From Bdellovibrio sp. (GTDB lineage: Bacteria; Myxococcota; SpSt-1050), in the NCBI GenBank assembly GCA_020725805.1, contig DYEF01000023.1, positions 28,014-92,013 of the forward strand: a stretch of DNA of 64,000 nucleotides, read 5' to 3'. This document shows positions 17,831-26,034 of this stretch, piece by piece. Below the pieces are notes generated by a model. The model saw only the letters and a program-made list of their open reading frames with translations. It had not been told where the DNA came from and did not search any database. Numbering within the stretch: position 1 is the first letter of the stretch; each line of letters begins with the position of its first letter. The translations under genes and the position numbers were made by a program.

Positions 17831-18977
17831 AGTTTAATCTGTTCCTCATAGATAGGCTGATTGCCTTTGATAAATCATCGATTATATCTTCGGCATTTTC
17901 AATACCAGTTGATAGTCTCAAAAGATTGTCCGTTATTCCCCTTTTTTCTCTTTCTTCATAGGATAGAGATGCGTGAGTCATTTTAGATGGTATACAAATT
18001 AGTGATTCGATACCTCCTAGACTCTCTGCATTTTTTATAATTTTGAGTGATTTCAGAAACATCTCTGTTTGAGCATAGTCGTTGCCAAACTCAAAACTAA
18101 TCATTCCGCAAAAACCTGCCATCTGCCTCTTGTAGATTTCGTCGTTTTCTATGTCAGGAAAGTAAACTTTCTTTATGAACCTGTTGTTTTTTAAATAATT
18201 GTACACTTTTCTAGCATTTTCGAAGTGTCTCTCCATTCTGATAGAAAGCGTTTTTATTCCTCTGAGTGTAAGGAAACAGTCAAAAGGAGAGGGGATAGCT
18301 CCTGCGGCGTTCTGATAAAACTTGATTCTTTGATATATGTCTTCATTATTAGTTATTACTGCACCTCCTACAACATCACTGTGACCATTGAGATATTTTG
18401 TACTGCTATGAACGACTATATCGGCACCGTGGTTTAATGGCCTCTGAAAATATGGGGTTGCAAAAGTGTTATCAACCACAAGAATAGTGTTACTTCTTTT
18501 TATAGAAGCTATATCATTGATGCTGTATAATTTTAGCAGAGGGTTAGATGGTGTCTCTATCCATATTATCTTTGTCCTTTCATTTAAAAGATCTTTTATT
18601 TCATAAGGGTCATTAGAAAACACATAGTTTGTTGTTATACCGTATTGTCGCAGTATCTTTTCAAATATTCTGTAGGTACCTCCATAAATATCCGATGAGG
18701 AAATAATCTCGTCTCCCGTTTTCAGGATACTAAGAACAGCCATAGTTGCGGCACATCCGGAGGAGAAGGCAAGAGCGAAATTGCCATCTTCAAGAGATGC
18801 CAGGACCTCCTCAAGTGTCCTCCTCGTTGGATTCTGTGTCCTTGAATATTCAAAACCTTTATGCCTTCCCGGAATCTCCTGATAAAATGTAGTAGAAAGA
18901 TGGACAGGCGGTATTATTGCACCAGTTGAAAGGTCAGGCTCCTGCGAAATATGAATTGATCTTGTTTCAAATTTCAT
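17820..18977 (-). CDS. cystathionine gamma-lyase or gamma-synthase (Cys/Met metabolism PLP enzyme)
   Basis: A 385-residue enzyme of the Cys/Met PLP family. Motifs are YSRTQNPTRRTLE, FSSGCAATMA, VVDNTFATPYFQRP and the Schiff-base lysine at about K194 (SSTKYLNGHSDVVGG). The C-terminal SLGGIESLICIPSKMTHA is normal for the family. Placed directly after cystathionine beta-synthase (11-bp overlap), the most likely role is cystathionine gamma-lyase, giving cysteine, ammonia and 2-oxobutyrate. Gamma-synthase or homocysteine-forming activity cannot be excluded because the family is poorly separated by sequence. An AAGGAG precedes the ATG. Confidence 0.88.
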   Translation of the reverse strand: MKFETRSIHISQEPDLSTGAIIPPVHLSTTFYQEIPGRHKGFEYSRTQNPTRRTLEEVLASLEDGNFALAFSSGCAATMAVLSILKTGDEIISSSDIYGGTYRIFEKILRQYGITTNYVFSNDPYEIKDLLNERTKIIWIETPSNPLLKLYSINDIASIKRSNTILVVDNTFATPYFQRPLNHGADIVVHSSTKYLNGHSDVVGGAVITNNEDIYQRIKFYQNAAGAIPSPFDCFLTLRGIKTLSIRMERHFENARKVYNYLKNNRFIKKVYFPDIENDEIYKRQMAGFCGMISFEFGNDYAQTEMFLKSLKIIKNAESLGGIESLICIPSKMTHASLSYEEREKRGITDNLLRLSTGIENAEDIIDDLSKAISLSMRNRLNYEI

Positions 18978-20328
18978 TTTTTATGCTCCTTCTGAGTAAA
19001 AAATTAATCAGATCAGATTTTGTAATGATATTGGAAGGTATTCCGTTCTTAAGAATAATGACGGCATTAGAGGATTTTGACAATACATTTCTGATGTCGT
19101 CGATCGAGGCAGATTCATCAAAGAGAGGTAGTGGAGGCCCCATAACTTCACTGACTCTGGCAATAGAGACAATATTTTTGTTTTTGAAAGAGTGTAGTAA
19201 CCCCTCTTCTGTCAGATTCCCGATGATTTTCTTTTTTTCTGTTACGGGTAGTTGAGAGATACCGTATTTATTCATTAGATTAATGGCATCGGTGATATTC
19301 TGTTCTGCTTCAACTGTTATTAGGTTTGGACCAATCATATTTAGTTCGTTTAATATAGAGGCCGCATTGATTGGTTCTCTGCTGGTTAAAAATCCATTTT
19401 CTGTCATCCATTCATCGGAATAGAACCTGGATATATAGTTCCTTCCGGTGTCAGGTAGAATAACAACGATATTTTCCTCTTTGTTTTCCCTTTTAACGTA
19501 TTTAAGAGCCGCGGCAAGGGCTGTGCCGGAAGAACCTCCTGCCAGTATTCCCTCCTCTTTTGCAAGCCTTCTCGCGGTTATAAATGATTCTTCGTCAGTG
19601 ACTCTGATAAATTCGTTTATTATCTGTGCATTTAGTGTAGTTGGCACAAAATCCTCTCCTATTCCCTCGACCTTATATGATTTTGGGTTATCTCCAGAGA
19701 GGACAGAGCCGGATGGGTCAGCAGCAATAATGTAGAGATGAGGTATTTTCTCTTTGAGATATAAGCCTGTCCCAGAAATTGTCCCACCGGTTCCAATGCC
19801 GGCGACAAAGACATCAATTTTCCCCTCCATATCGGAATATATTTCCCTGCCGGTCGTTTTGTAATGGGCGTTTGGGTTGTCAAGGTTTTTAAATTGTGAA
19901 GGGCGAAAGGAATGTGGAATATTATTCGCAAGCCTGTCGGCGTAGTTATTATAATTGTCCGGTGAATCCGGTGATTCGTTTGGTACAACAACGACTTCTG
20001 CTCCATACGCCCTGAGAATGTTTATTTTTTCTGTGCTCATCTTTTCGGGGACGATAAATATACATCTGTAACCCTTTATTGCACATACAAGTGCAAGACC
20101 AATTCCTGTATTTCCGGCGGTTGCTTCAATAATTGTGCTTTTGGGTTGCAGGATCCCTTTTCTTTCAGCTGACTCTAACATTTCGAGAGCGATTCTGTCT
20201 TTTACACTTCCGCCCGGATTGAACATCTCACACTTAACGAATATTCGGGATTTTATCCCGGCTGAGATCTTCTTTAGCTCTATTAAGGGGGTATTACCAA
20301 TTGATTCAAGAATAGATTTATAAACCAC
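18967..20328 (-). CDS. cystathionine beta-synthase with C-terminal CBS-domain pair
   Basis: PLP fold-type II enzyme of 453 residues. The catalytic part (about 1-310) has the Schiff-base lysine at K43 (NPGGSVKDR), ATAGNTGIGLA, the phosphate loop GIGTGGTISG and GGSSGTA. Residues about 330-450 form two CBS motifs, the regulatory pair that often binds adenosyl ligands such as SAM. It should condense serine (or O-acetylserine) with homocysteine to cystathionine for the next gene. The start is a GTG at 20328 after AAGGAG. It overlaps the next gene by 11 bp. Bacterial enzymes of this build are also annotated as cysteine synthases; the CBS pair and partner gene favour cystathionine synthesis. Confidence 0.9.
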   Translation of the reverse strand: MVYKSILESIGNTPLIELKKISAGIKSRIFVKCEMFNPGGSVKDRIALEMLESAERKGILQPKSTIIEATAGNTGIGLALVCAIKGYRCIFIVPEKMSTEKINILRAYGAEVVVVPNESPDSPDNYNNYADRLANNIPHSFRPSQFKNLDNPNAHYKTTGREIYSDMEGKIDVFVAGIGTGGTISGTGLYLKEKIPHLYIIAADPSGSVLSGDNPKSYKVEGIGEDFVPTTLNAQIINEFIRVTDEESFITARRLAKEEGILAGGSSGTALAAALKYVKRENKEENIVVILPDTGRNYISRFYSDEWMTENGFLTSREPINAASILNELNMIGPNLITVEAEQNITDAINLMNKYGISQLPVTEKKKIIGNLTEEGLLHSFKNKNIVSIARVSEVMGPPLPLFDESASIDDIRNVLSKSSNAVIILKNGIPSNIITKSDLINFLLRRSIKNEI

Positions 20329-20423
20329 AGTCTCTATCTCCTTGAGAAAAAATTACAAATTAGCACCCACTCCAAACATAAATTACATATCATTTCTCTT
20401 CGCAGGTATTAATAATCTAAACA

Positions 20424-21353
20424 TTATTCGATACCATCCATCAGCGCCGTCGAGAGATATCTTTCACCGGTGTCGGGAAGGAGAACAACGATTACCTTAC
20501 CTTCGGATTCCTTTCTCTGTGCAACCTGAAGTGCGGCCCACATAGCGGCCCCCGAAGAGATTCCCGCCATTATCCCTTCCTTTCTGGCTATCTCCCGTGC
20601 TGTATTGATTGCATCTTCATTGGTGACCTGAATTATCTCGTCGATTATTCCCTTATTCAAGACCTCCGGAACAAATCCCGCCCCAATTCCCTGTATTTTG
20701 TGCGGACCGGGCTTCCCGCCCGAAAGGACCGGAGAGGCGGCCGGCTCCACGGCAACCGAATAAATCTGTTTCCGTCTCTTTATTGCCTCTGATACACCCG
20801 TAATTGTCCCGCCTGTACCGACACCACCCACGAAAATATCAATTTTCCCCTCTGTATCATTCCAGATTTCCAAAGCTGTGGTCTTACGGTGAACTTCAGG
20901 ATTGGAAGGATTTTTGAACTGCTGCAGCATAAAACCACCGGGTGTACTTCTGAGAATCTCTTCGGCCTTTCTGACCGCCCCGCTCATACCTTCGGGTCCC
21001 GGAGTAAGCAGAATCTCTGCCCCGAGAAGTCTTAAGAGCTTTCTTCTCTCGACGCTCATTGTCTCGGGCATTGTAAGTATGAGTCTGTACCCTTTTGCAG
21101 CGGAGACGAAGGCAAGGGCAATCCCGGTATTTCCGCTCGTAGGTTCAATAAGTGTTGTGAATCCGGGCTTAATCAGTCCCTTCTCCTCTGCGTCCTCAAT
21201 CATTGCAAGACCTATCCTGTCCTTAACACTGTGGGCAGGATTGAAGGACTCGATTTTGGCAAACAGGGAGACATTAAGACCTTCTGTGAGCCTGTTAATT
21301 TTCACAAGCGGCGTATTTCCGACTGTTTCGACGATACTGTTATAAACTTTCAT
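20424..21353 (-). CDS. cysK: cysteine synthase A (O-acetylserine sulfhydrylase)
   Basis: A 309-residue PLP enzyme making cysteine from O-acetylserine and sulfide. The lysine is K44 ([11 protein letters not shown]), the substrate loop is [11 protein letters not shown], the phosphate loop is [10 protein letters not shown], and GISSGAA follows near the C-terminus. AAGGAGG precedes the ATG. It lies between the Rrf2 regulator and cystathionine beta-synthase. In Firmicutes, CysK itself is the co-repressor partner of the Rrf2 regulator CymR, so the adjacency could be functional as well as metabolic. That is an inference. The 95-bp gap to the next gene could hold an internal promoter or processing site, though I see neither clearly. 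Confidence 0.93.
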   Translation of the reverse strand: MKVYNSIVETVGNTPLVKINRLTEGLNVSLFAKIESFNPAHSVKDRIGLAMIEDAEEKGLIKPGFTTLIEPTSGNTGIALAFVSAAKGYRLILTMPETMSVERRKLLRLLGAEILLTPGPEGMSGAVRKAEEILRSTPGGFMLQQFKNPSNPEVHRKTTALEIWNDTEGKIDIFVGGVGTGGTITGVSEAIKRRKQIYSVAVEPAASPVLSGGKPGPHKIQGIGAGFVPEVLNKGIIDEIIQVTNEDAINTAREIARKEGIMAGISSGAAMWAALQVAQRKESEGKVIVVLLPDTGERYLSTALMDGIE

Positions 21354-21369
21354 ATATCCTCCTTTTGTT

Positions 21370-21801
21370 TCAAATATAAAACATCGGTGTCATAGGTGAT
21401 ATTGAATTTTCAAACCTCGTATAAAGTGTTTCGAAGTCTGTTTTCGCAAGTAACTGTTCATACTCACTTACCAGTTCAGAGGCAATCTTTTTTGAAAAAT
21501 TCTGAAAGAGGTTATCAGGGTTTTTCTCCTGCCTGAACGTTTTACGGGCTGTAGCATTAATAATATCCCTGACGGTTATCTCTCTCATAGCCTTTGCCAA
21601 AATATAACCACCCTTAAATCCCCTTATGGATTTTAATATACCGGATCTCTGCAGGTCGGAGAGAATTACCGATAAATATTTTGCAGGGATACCGGTTGCA
21701 TCATATATTTGACCGGACGTTACCGACCCGCCTGATCTGGTCGAATAACGAATATAGATTATTATGCTGATTGCATATTCCGCTTTCTTACTTAAAACCA
21801 T
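21370..21801 (-). CDS. Rrf2-family transcriptional regulator, CymR-like (no Fe-S cysteines)
   Basis: A 143-residue winged-helix regulator, first gene of the cysteine regulon. I set the start at the ATG at 21801, five bases after GGAGG; an upstream in-frame ATG at 21912 would run through the promoter. The N-terminus [12 protein letters not shown] and the recognition region ([19 protein letters not shown], then [11 protein letters not shown]) are classic Rrf2. The protein contains no cysteine at all, so it cannot bind an iron-sulfur cluster as IscR or NsrR do. This and the cysK neighbour point to a CymR-like regulator responding to cysteine status. It probably represses its own promoter through the dyad at 21816-21845. 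Confidence 0.88.
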   Translation of the reverse strand: MVLSKKAEYAISIIIYIRYSTRSGGSVTSGQIYDATGIPAKYLSVILSDLQRSGILKSIRGFKGGYILAKAMREITVRDIINATARKTFRQEKNPDNLFQNFSKKIASELVSEYEQLLAKTDFETLYTRFENSISPMTPMFYI

Positions 21802-21815
21802 ATCGCCTCCAAAAT

Positions 21816-21845
21816 ACTCTACCAATATAATCATATTAGTAGAGT
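21816..21845 (-). promoter_or_regulatory. 30-bp dyad, probable Rrf2 operator
   Basis: Imperfect palindrome: ACTCTAC (21816-21822) and GTAGAGT (21839-21845) are perfect outer arms; AATAT and ATATT are inner arms, with four central bases. It covers the -10 box and most of the spacer of the promoter at 21824-21852, a position that would block RNA polymerase. The link to the Rrf2 protein is inferred from position. Confidence 0.65.
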
Positions 21846-21852
21846 TTGTCAA
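21824..21852 (-). promoter_or_regulatory. strong sigma-70 promoter of the cysteine regulon
   Basis: Minus strand: TTGACA (21847-21852), 17-bp spacer, TATATT (21824-21829). The start codon of the regulator follows 22 bases after the -10, leaving room for GGAGG. Confidence 0.75.
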
Positions 21853-21869
21853 GAAAAATTTCTCCATTT

Positions 21870-21921
21870 CTGTTTCTACCTGGCACCGAAAAATCCTGTT
21901 TCTACCTGGCACCGAAAAATC
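21870..21921. repeat. two perfect tandem copies of a 26-bp unit
   Basis: The unit runs 21870-21895 and repeats without a gap at 21896-21921. Its core is TACCTGGCACCG. A third partial core lies at 21963-21975 (TACCTGGCACCGG). The block lies just upstream of the -35 box of the cysteine regulon promoter and in the gap before the FHIPEP gene. Confidence 0.85.
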
Positions 21922-22114
21922 GATGACCCAAATAAAACCAATAAAAACAGTTAGTTACAAACATACCTGGCACCGGTTCGGATTCAGTTCGGATTGCAAT
22001 GATACTGAATTTATTGTTCACTGAACTTATTATTCAACAATATACATAATACCTAAAATTGGCACACAACTTGAGGCAATAAAACAAAATCTCGTATTAT
22101 TAAGGAGGTTTACT

Positions 22115-24130
22115 ATGAGATTCAGAATCGGTCCGGATGTAACGTTTATCTCACTTTTTATCCTTCTGCTGATTTGCATAATCATCCCGATGCCGGGGTG
22201 GCTTCTGGATTTCTTCATATCAATGAACATCTGTGCGACCATACTGATTCTGGTGATTTCTCTGAATATCTCTTCGGCAGTCGAACTTCCGTCATTCCCT
22301 TCTATCCTCCTTGTCACGACACTCTTCAGACTCTCTCTAAATGTTGCATCCACACGCGCAATTCTCACCACAGGTGAAGCCGGAAGGGTAATCGCTGCCT
22401 TTGGAAACTTTGTCATAGCAGGGAATTACTTTGCAGGGGCAGTCGTTTTTCTCATAATTACCATTATTCAGCTCATTGTTGTTACCAAAGGTGCCGAAAG
22501 AGTTGCCGAGGTATCGGCCCGGTTTACTCTCGATGCTATGCCGGGCAAACAGATGTCAATCGACGCCGAACTGAGATCCGGACACATCACACAGGAGGAA
22601 GCGATCAGACGAAGGACAAACCTCTCCATAGAATCCCAGTTCTTCGGTTCAATGGACGGTGCGATGAAATTCGTCAAGGGAGATGCTATTGCCGGAATTC
22701 TTATATCACTGATCAATGTTGCCGGAGGGATACTTACCGGAACAGTAATGAAAAATCTGAGCGTTGCAGATGCGGTATCAAAATATACGATACTCAGTAT
22801 AGGAGACGGTCTTGTATCGCAGATTCCTTCTCTTGTCATCTCAGTCTCCGCCGGAATAATCATTACCAGAATCTCCACCATAAAGAAGGCCGGACTCGGC
22901 AAAGAGATATTCATCAATCTTACACGCAAACCGCTGATGATTCTTATTGCATCTGTCATCGCCGTGCTTTTCTCTCTCCTTCCGCATATCCCGTTTCTCC
23001 CCTTCTTTTTGATCGGAGCCTCTCTGGCAGTTGCATACAGAAGACTCAACTCGGCATCACCCGACGAAAAGGCAAATCAGGAACCTGAGAATACCAGAAA
23101 AGCACAGGAAAGAGGAAATCCGGTTCCTGAGAATAACGAGACAAACAGCCTCTTTGCAGAACCGGTAACACTTGTAGTCTCAGAGGGTTTATGCTCCGAC
23201 AGTTCTATCGGCTCCCCCGATTTCATCATCAGGAATATTCTTGCATCGGTCAGAAAGAGATTTCTTGAAAGACTCGGCTACAGAATGCCCGGAGTCCGTG
23301 TCGTAATTTCAGATTCATCAGAACCATCTTTCTCTCTTAACATTTACGGTACAGAGGTTGCAAACCTCACATTCAGAAAAGATGCCGTATATACTATCCG
23401 GAAGAGATATTCAAAGGACGCAATAGCCGAGCTCGCAAGCGGGGAATATGTAAAGTATTACACAGAAGGCGATGGTCAGGGCAGCACAGAGAATCCGGGT
23501 CTTGCTCAGGTAATGCAGGAGATACTCTATTCGTACATTCTGAAAAATATCAGGGAGCTTTTCGGTATTCAGGAGACCTCCGAAATAATCGAAGAGTTCT
23601 CACAGAGATATCCGGCGCTGATAAGGGAGACGATTCCCAGGGCAGCAGGCATCAACACACTCTCGGAGATACTGAAAAATCTCCTGTCAGAGGGAGTGTC
23701 AATCAAAAACATGAAAAACATCCTCGAGACCATTGAAAGATATGCCCCCTTCGAAAAGAATCCGATTCTCCTGACAGAATTCGTAAGGGTCTCGCTTGCC
23801 AGACAGATATGTCAGAATCTCTCCGCCGGTCAGCGGCTTCCGGTCTATGTCCTGTCTCAGGAAATCAACAGGCTCATTCTGGATTCCATATCAGATATCG
23901 GCGGAGAACACGTACTCTCGATCAGTCCCGAAAACGCCCGCAGAATAATAGAGGCCGTGAAAAACACAAGGGAGAATTCAGAGGGACATCTGGTCATAAT
24001 GACTGATTTCGAAGTACGGAGATTCGTAAGAAAGCTCATCGAGTACGAGATGCCCTTTGTTTCGGTTATCTCATTTAAGGAGGTATCCTGTAATGTCAGA
24101 ATCGAACCGGCCGGGGTTATAGGTCTTTGA
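22115..24130 (+). CDS. FHIPEP family type III export gate protein (FlhA/SctV-like)
   Basis: A 671-residue inner-membrane export-gate component. The N-terminal half has seven or eight membrane segments and the family signature: FRLSLNVASTR, EAGRVIAAFGNF, TKGAERVAEVSARF and LDAMPGKQMSIDAE, then MDGAMKFVKGDAIAG. From about residue 330 a cytoplasmic domain follows a charged linker and ends near FVSVISFKEV. In flagella and injectisomes this protein forms the nonameric ring that receives substrates and uses the proton-motive force. Some motifs look like FlhA (RLSLNVASTR) and others like SctV (TKGAERVAEV), so I do not assign a symbol. AAGGAGGT precedes the ATG. No other flagellar or type III gene is in the window. 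Confidence 0.92.
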   Translation: MRFRIGPDVTFISLFILLLICIIIPMPGWLLDFFISMNICATILILVISLNISSAVELPSFPSILLVTTLFRLSLNVASTRAILTTGEAGRVIAAFGNFVIAGNYFAGAVVFLIITIIQLIVVTKGAERVAEVSARFTLDAMPGKQMSIDAELRSGHITQEEAIRRRTNLSIESQFFGSMDGAMKFVKGDAIAGILISLINVAGGILTGTVMKNLSVADAVSKYTILSIGDGLVSQIPSLVISVSAGIIITRISTIKKAGLGKEIFINLTRKPLMILIASVIAVLFSLLPHIPFLPFFLIGASLAVAYRRLNSASPDEKANQEPENTRKAQERGNPVPENNETNSLFAEPVTLVVSEGLCSDSSIGSPDFIIRNILASVRKRFLERLGYRMPGVRVVISDSSEPSFSLNIYGTEVANLTFRKDAVYTIRKRYSKDAIAELASGEYVKYYTEGDGQGSTENPGLAQVMQEILYSYILKNIRELFGIQETSEIIEEFSQRYPALIRETIPRAAGINTLSEILKNLLSEGVSIKNMKNILETIERYAPFEKNPILLTEFVRVSLARQICQNLSAGQRLPVYVLSQEINRLILDSISDIGGEHVLSISPENARRIIEAVKNTRENSEGHLVIMTDFEVRRFVRKLIEYEMPFVSVISFKEVSCNVRIEPAGVIGL

Positions 24131-24206
24131 AACAGCGGCTAAACTTTTGCTTTACTTTGTCTGCCAAAAAATGTAAATGGCTTATTACCTGTCTACGGAG
24201 GAACAT

Positions 24207-25523
24207 ATGGTAGAACGTTATGACGTCAGGGAAGTAAGTTCGCTGTTTACAGAGACGGCAAGATTCAACGAGTTTCTCGAGATTGAATTACTGGTATGCG
24301 AGGCATACGAACGTTCGGGGAAAATACCTTCCGGAACGACACTAAAGTTAAGGGAACTCATCGGCAGACTGACCGATGAGGATGTAAAGAAGATAAACGA
24401 GATAGAAAAGACAACAAAACACGATATCATCGCATTTTTAACACTCATTGAACAGAAGGCGGGCGACCTCTCCAGATATATACACCTCGGGCTTACGAGC
24501 TATGACGTAGTGGATACGGCACTCTCCTCTCTTATGGTAAAGGCGCTCGGGATAATAATATCGGATCTCAGGAAACTGGCAGACGTTCTGATGCAAAAGG
24601 CGGATGAGTTTAAGTATACACCGATGATCGGACGGTCTCACGGGATACACGCCGAACCTATTACCTTCGGACATAAACTGATAAACTTCTACGATGAAAC
24701 CATGCGCAATCTTGCCAGACTCGAAAGGGCCAGAGAAAACATTGCTGTAGGTAAAATATCCGGGGCAGTTGGAATCTACGGCAACGTCGACCCTGATGTG
24801 GAGAACTATGTGCTGAACAAACTAAACCTCAGACCTCTCTTTGCAACGACGCAGGTAATTCCGAGGGATATACACGCAGAGCTAATCCTGAGCCTTGCAA
24901 TTAATGCTGCCTCGCTGGAGAAGTTTGCAACGGAGATAAGGCATCTTCAGAGGACGGAGCTCAGGGAAGTATTTGAATTCTTTACCAAAGGGCAGAAAGG
25001 CTCCTCCGCCATGCCGCACAAAAAGAATCCGATACTTTCGGAAAACGTCTGCGGCCTTGCACGAATTATAAAATCATACACAGTTGCCGCTCTGGAAAAT
25101 ATCCCGCTCTGGCACGAAAGGGATATATCGCACTCGTCTGTCGAGAGGATTATGCTCTCGGATGTCTTTACTCTCTCATCTTTTACCATACGAAGGACGA
25201 CCCAGATATTCGAAAAGATGATAGTACTCCCCGAAAATATGCAAAAGAATCTCGACATTACAAAAGGCCTCTATTTCTCAGAATCACTCCTCCTAAAGAT
25301 TGTCGAAAAAGGATATCTGAGACAAAAGGCCTATGAACTCGTTCAGAAACTGGCATTACATGCCTTCGAAAATGACCTCGACTTCAAATCCGTTGTAAAG
25401 GAGAGCGATGAGATAAAAGCCATTCTGTCCGAAAAGGAAATAGAGTCTGTCTTCAATTTTGACCATCACTTCAGAAACATAAACTTCATTTTCGAAAGTG
25501 TAAAAAATAAATACAGGACCTGA
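24207..25523 (+). CDS. purB: adenylosuccinate lyase
   Basis: Fumarase/aspartase superfamily lyase (438 residues) acting twice in purine synthesis, on SAICAR and on adenylosuccinate, releasing fumarate. The start at 24207 follows GGAGG; an in-frame ATG 30 bases earlier has no ribosome site. Characteristic motifs are TSYDVVDTALS, GRSHGIHAEP, the flexible signature loop GSSAMPHKKNP and HERDISHSSVERI. Length matches bacterial PurB of the short type. No other purine gene lies nearby, and it starts about 75 bp after the FHIPEP gene. Confidence 0.95.
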   Translation: MVERYDVREVSSLFTETARFNEFLEIELLVCEAYERSGKIPSGTTLKLRELIGRLTDEDVKKINEIEKTTKHDIIAFLTLIEQKAGDLSRYIHLGLTSYDVVDTALSSLMVKALGIIISDLRKLADVLMQKADEFKYTPMIGRSHGIHAEPITFGHKLINFYDETMRNLARLERARENIAVGKISGAVGIYGNVDPDVENYVLNKLNLRPLFATTQVIPRDIHAELILSLAINAASLEKFATEIRHLQRTELREVFEFFTKGQKGSSAMPHKKNPILSENVCGLARIIKSYTVAALENIPLWHERDISHSSVERIMLSDVFTLSSFTIRRTTQIFEKMIVLPENMQKNLDITKGLYFSESLLLKIVEKGYLRQKAYELVQKLALHAFENDLDFKSVVKESDEIKAILSEKEIESVFNFDHHFRNINFIFESVKNKYRT

Positions 25524-25890
25524 TTTTTTGCCTTTACATAAAAATTGTATACAAAAGGAATCTGTGCTCCGGGATATTCCCCCTTACAATGCTTATCAGT
25601 ACCGGAAGCAGAGTCAGGCGATAAAATTCTAAACCGGTTTATCAGGCAGTCAGGTGCCGGTTACAAACCGGGTGAAGAGTATCTGCCTTAAAGAGTATCC
25701 GGCAGCCTCTATTGCCTTGATTTCACGCCGTTTTTTGCAATATCCGGAAGAGAGGTGCCGGGCAGAATTTGCCGGATTTACCCGGAAGATATCCGTTTGT
25801 AAATGACTAGATTTCCGGTCTGTTTTCTGTTGCCATTAATTTTATTTAATGTTAGTCATTTCGGGTTACAGGGTATGGGTTGGTAAGATT
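25524..25890. other. intergenic region rich in CCGG-containing motifs
   Basis: About 367 bases after purB. It contains two inverted copies of the dispersed core as GGTGCCGG (25653-25660 and 25754-25761) and several further CCGG words (25632, 25745, 25772, 25784, 25815). No coding frame, clear promoter or terminator stands out. It could be repeat-derived spacer DNA. Confidence 0.4.
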
Positions 25891-26034
25891 ATGACACATC
25901 TGGCGAAAAGAGTTAGACGTTATATGGTCTTCATAGTCTTATCCGTCATTATCGCATCCTGCGGGATAAAGGCTCCGCCCAAACCCTCTGGTCAGGCACT
26001 TGCGGAGGTCATTATATGTTCAAAGGCTCGATAG
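25891..26034 (+). CDS. short LptM-like lipoprotein
   Basis: A peptide of about 47 residues: basic N-terminus, hydrophobic segment, lipobox (VIIASC), then CGIKAPPKPSG. That sequence after the lipidated cysteine is the hallmark of the LptM (YifL) family, small outer-membrane lipoproteins that in E. coli assist LptD maturation. In E. coli yifL lies upstream of dapF; here it precedes dapA, overlapping it by 19 bases, so a link with lysine/DAP genes is kept. The start is uncertain: ATG at 25891 or at 25924, neither with a strong ribosome site. LptM was described in enterobacteria, so the functional match is inferred. Confidence 0.6.
   Translation: MTHLAKRVRRYMVFIVLSVIIASCGIKAPPKPSGQALAEVIICSKAR

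Noticed and set aside
21370-21801. IscR-type Fe-S regulator
   Set aside because: Rrf2 fold, but the protein contains no cysteine, so no cluster ligand is available.
21870-21975. CRISPR-like array
   Set aside because: Repeats are directly adjacent without spacers and only two full copies exist; no cas gene is present.
22071-22100. Promoter TTGAGG-18-TATTAT before the FHIPEP gene
   Set aside because: The start site would fall inside the strong AAGGAGGT ribosome site, so the two signals conflict.
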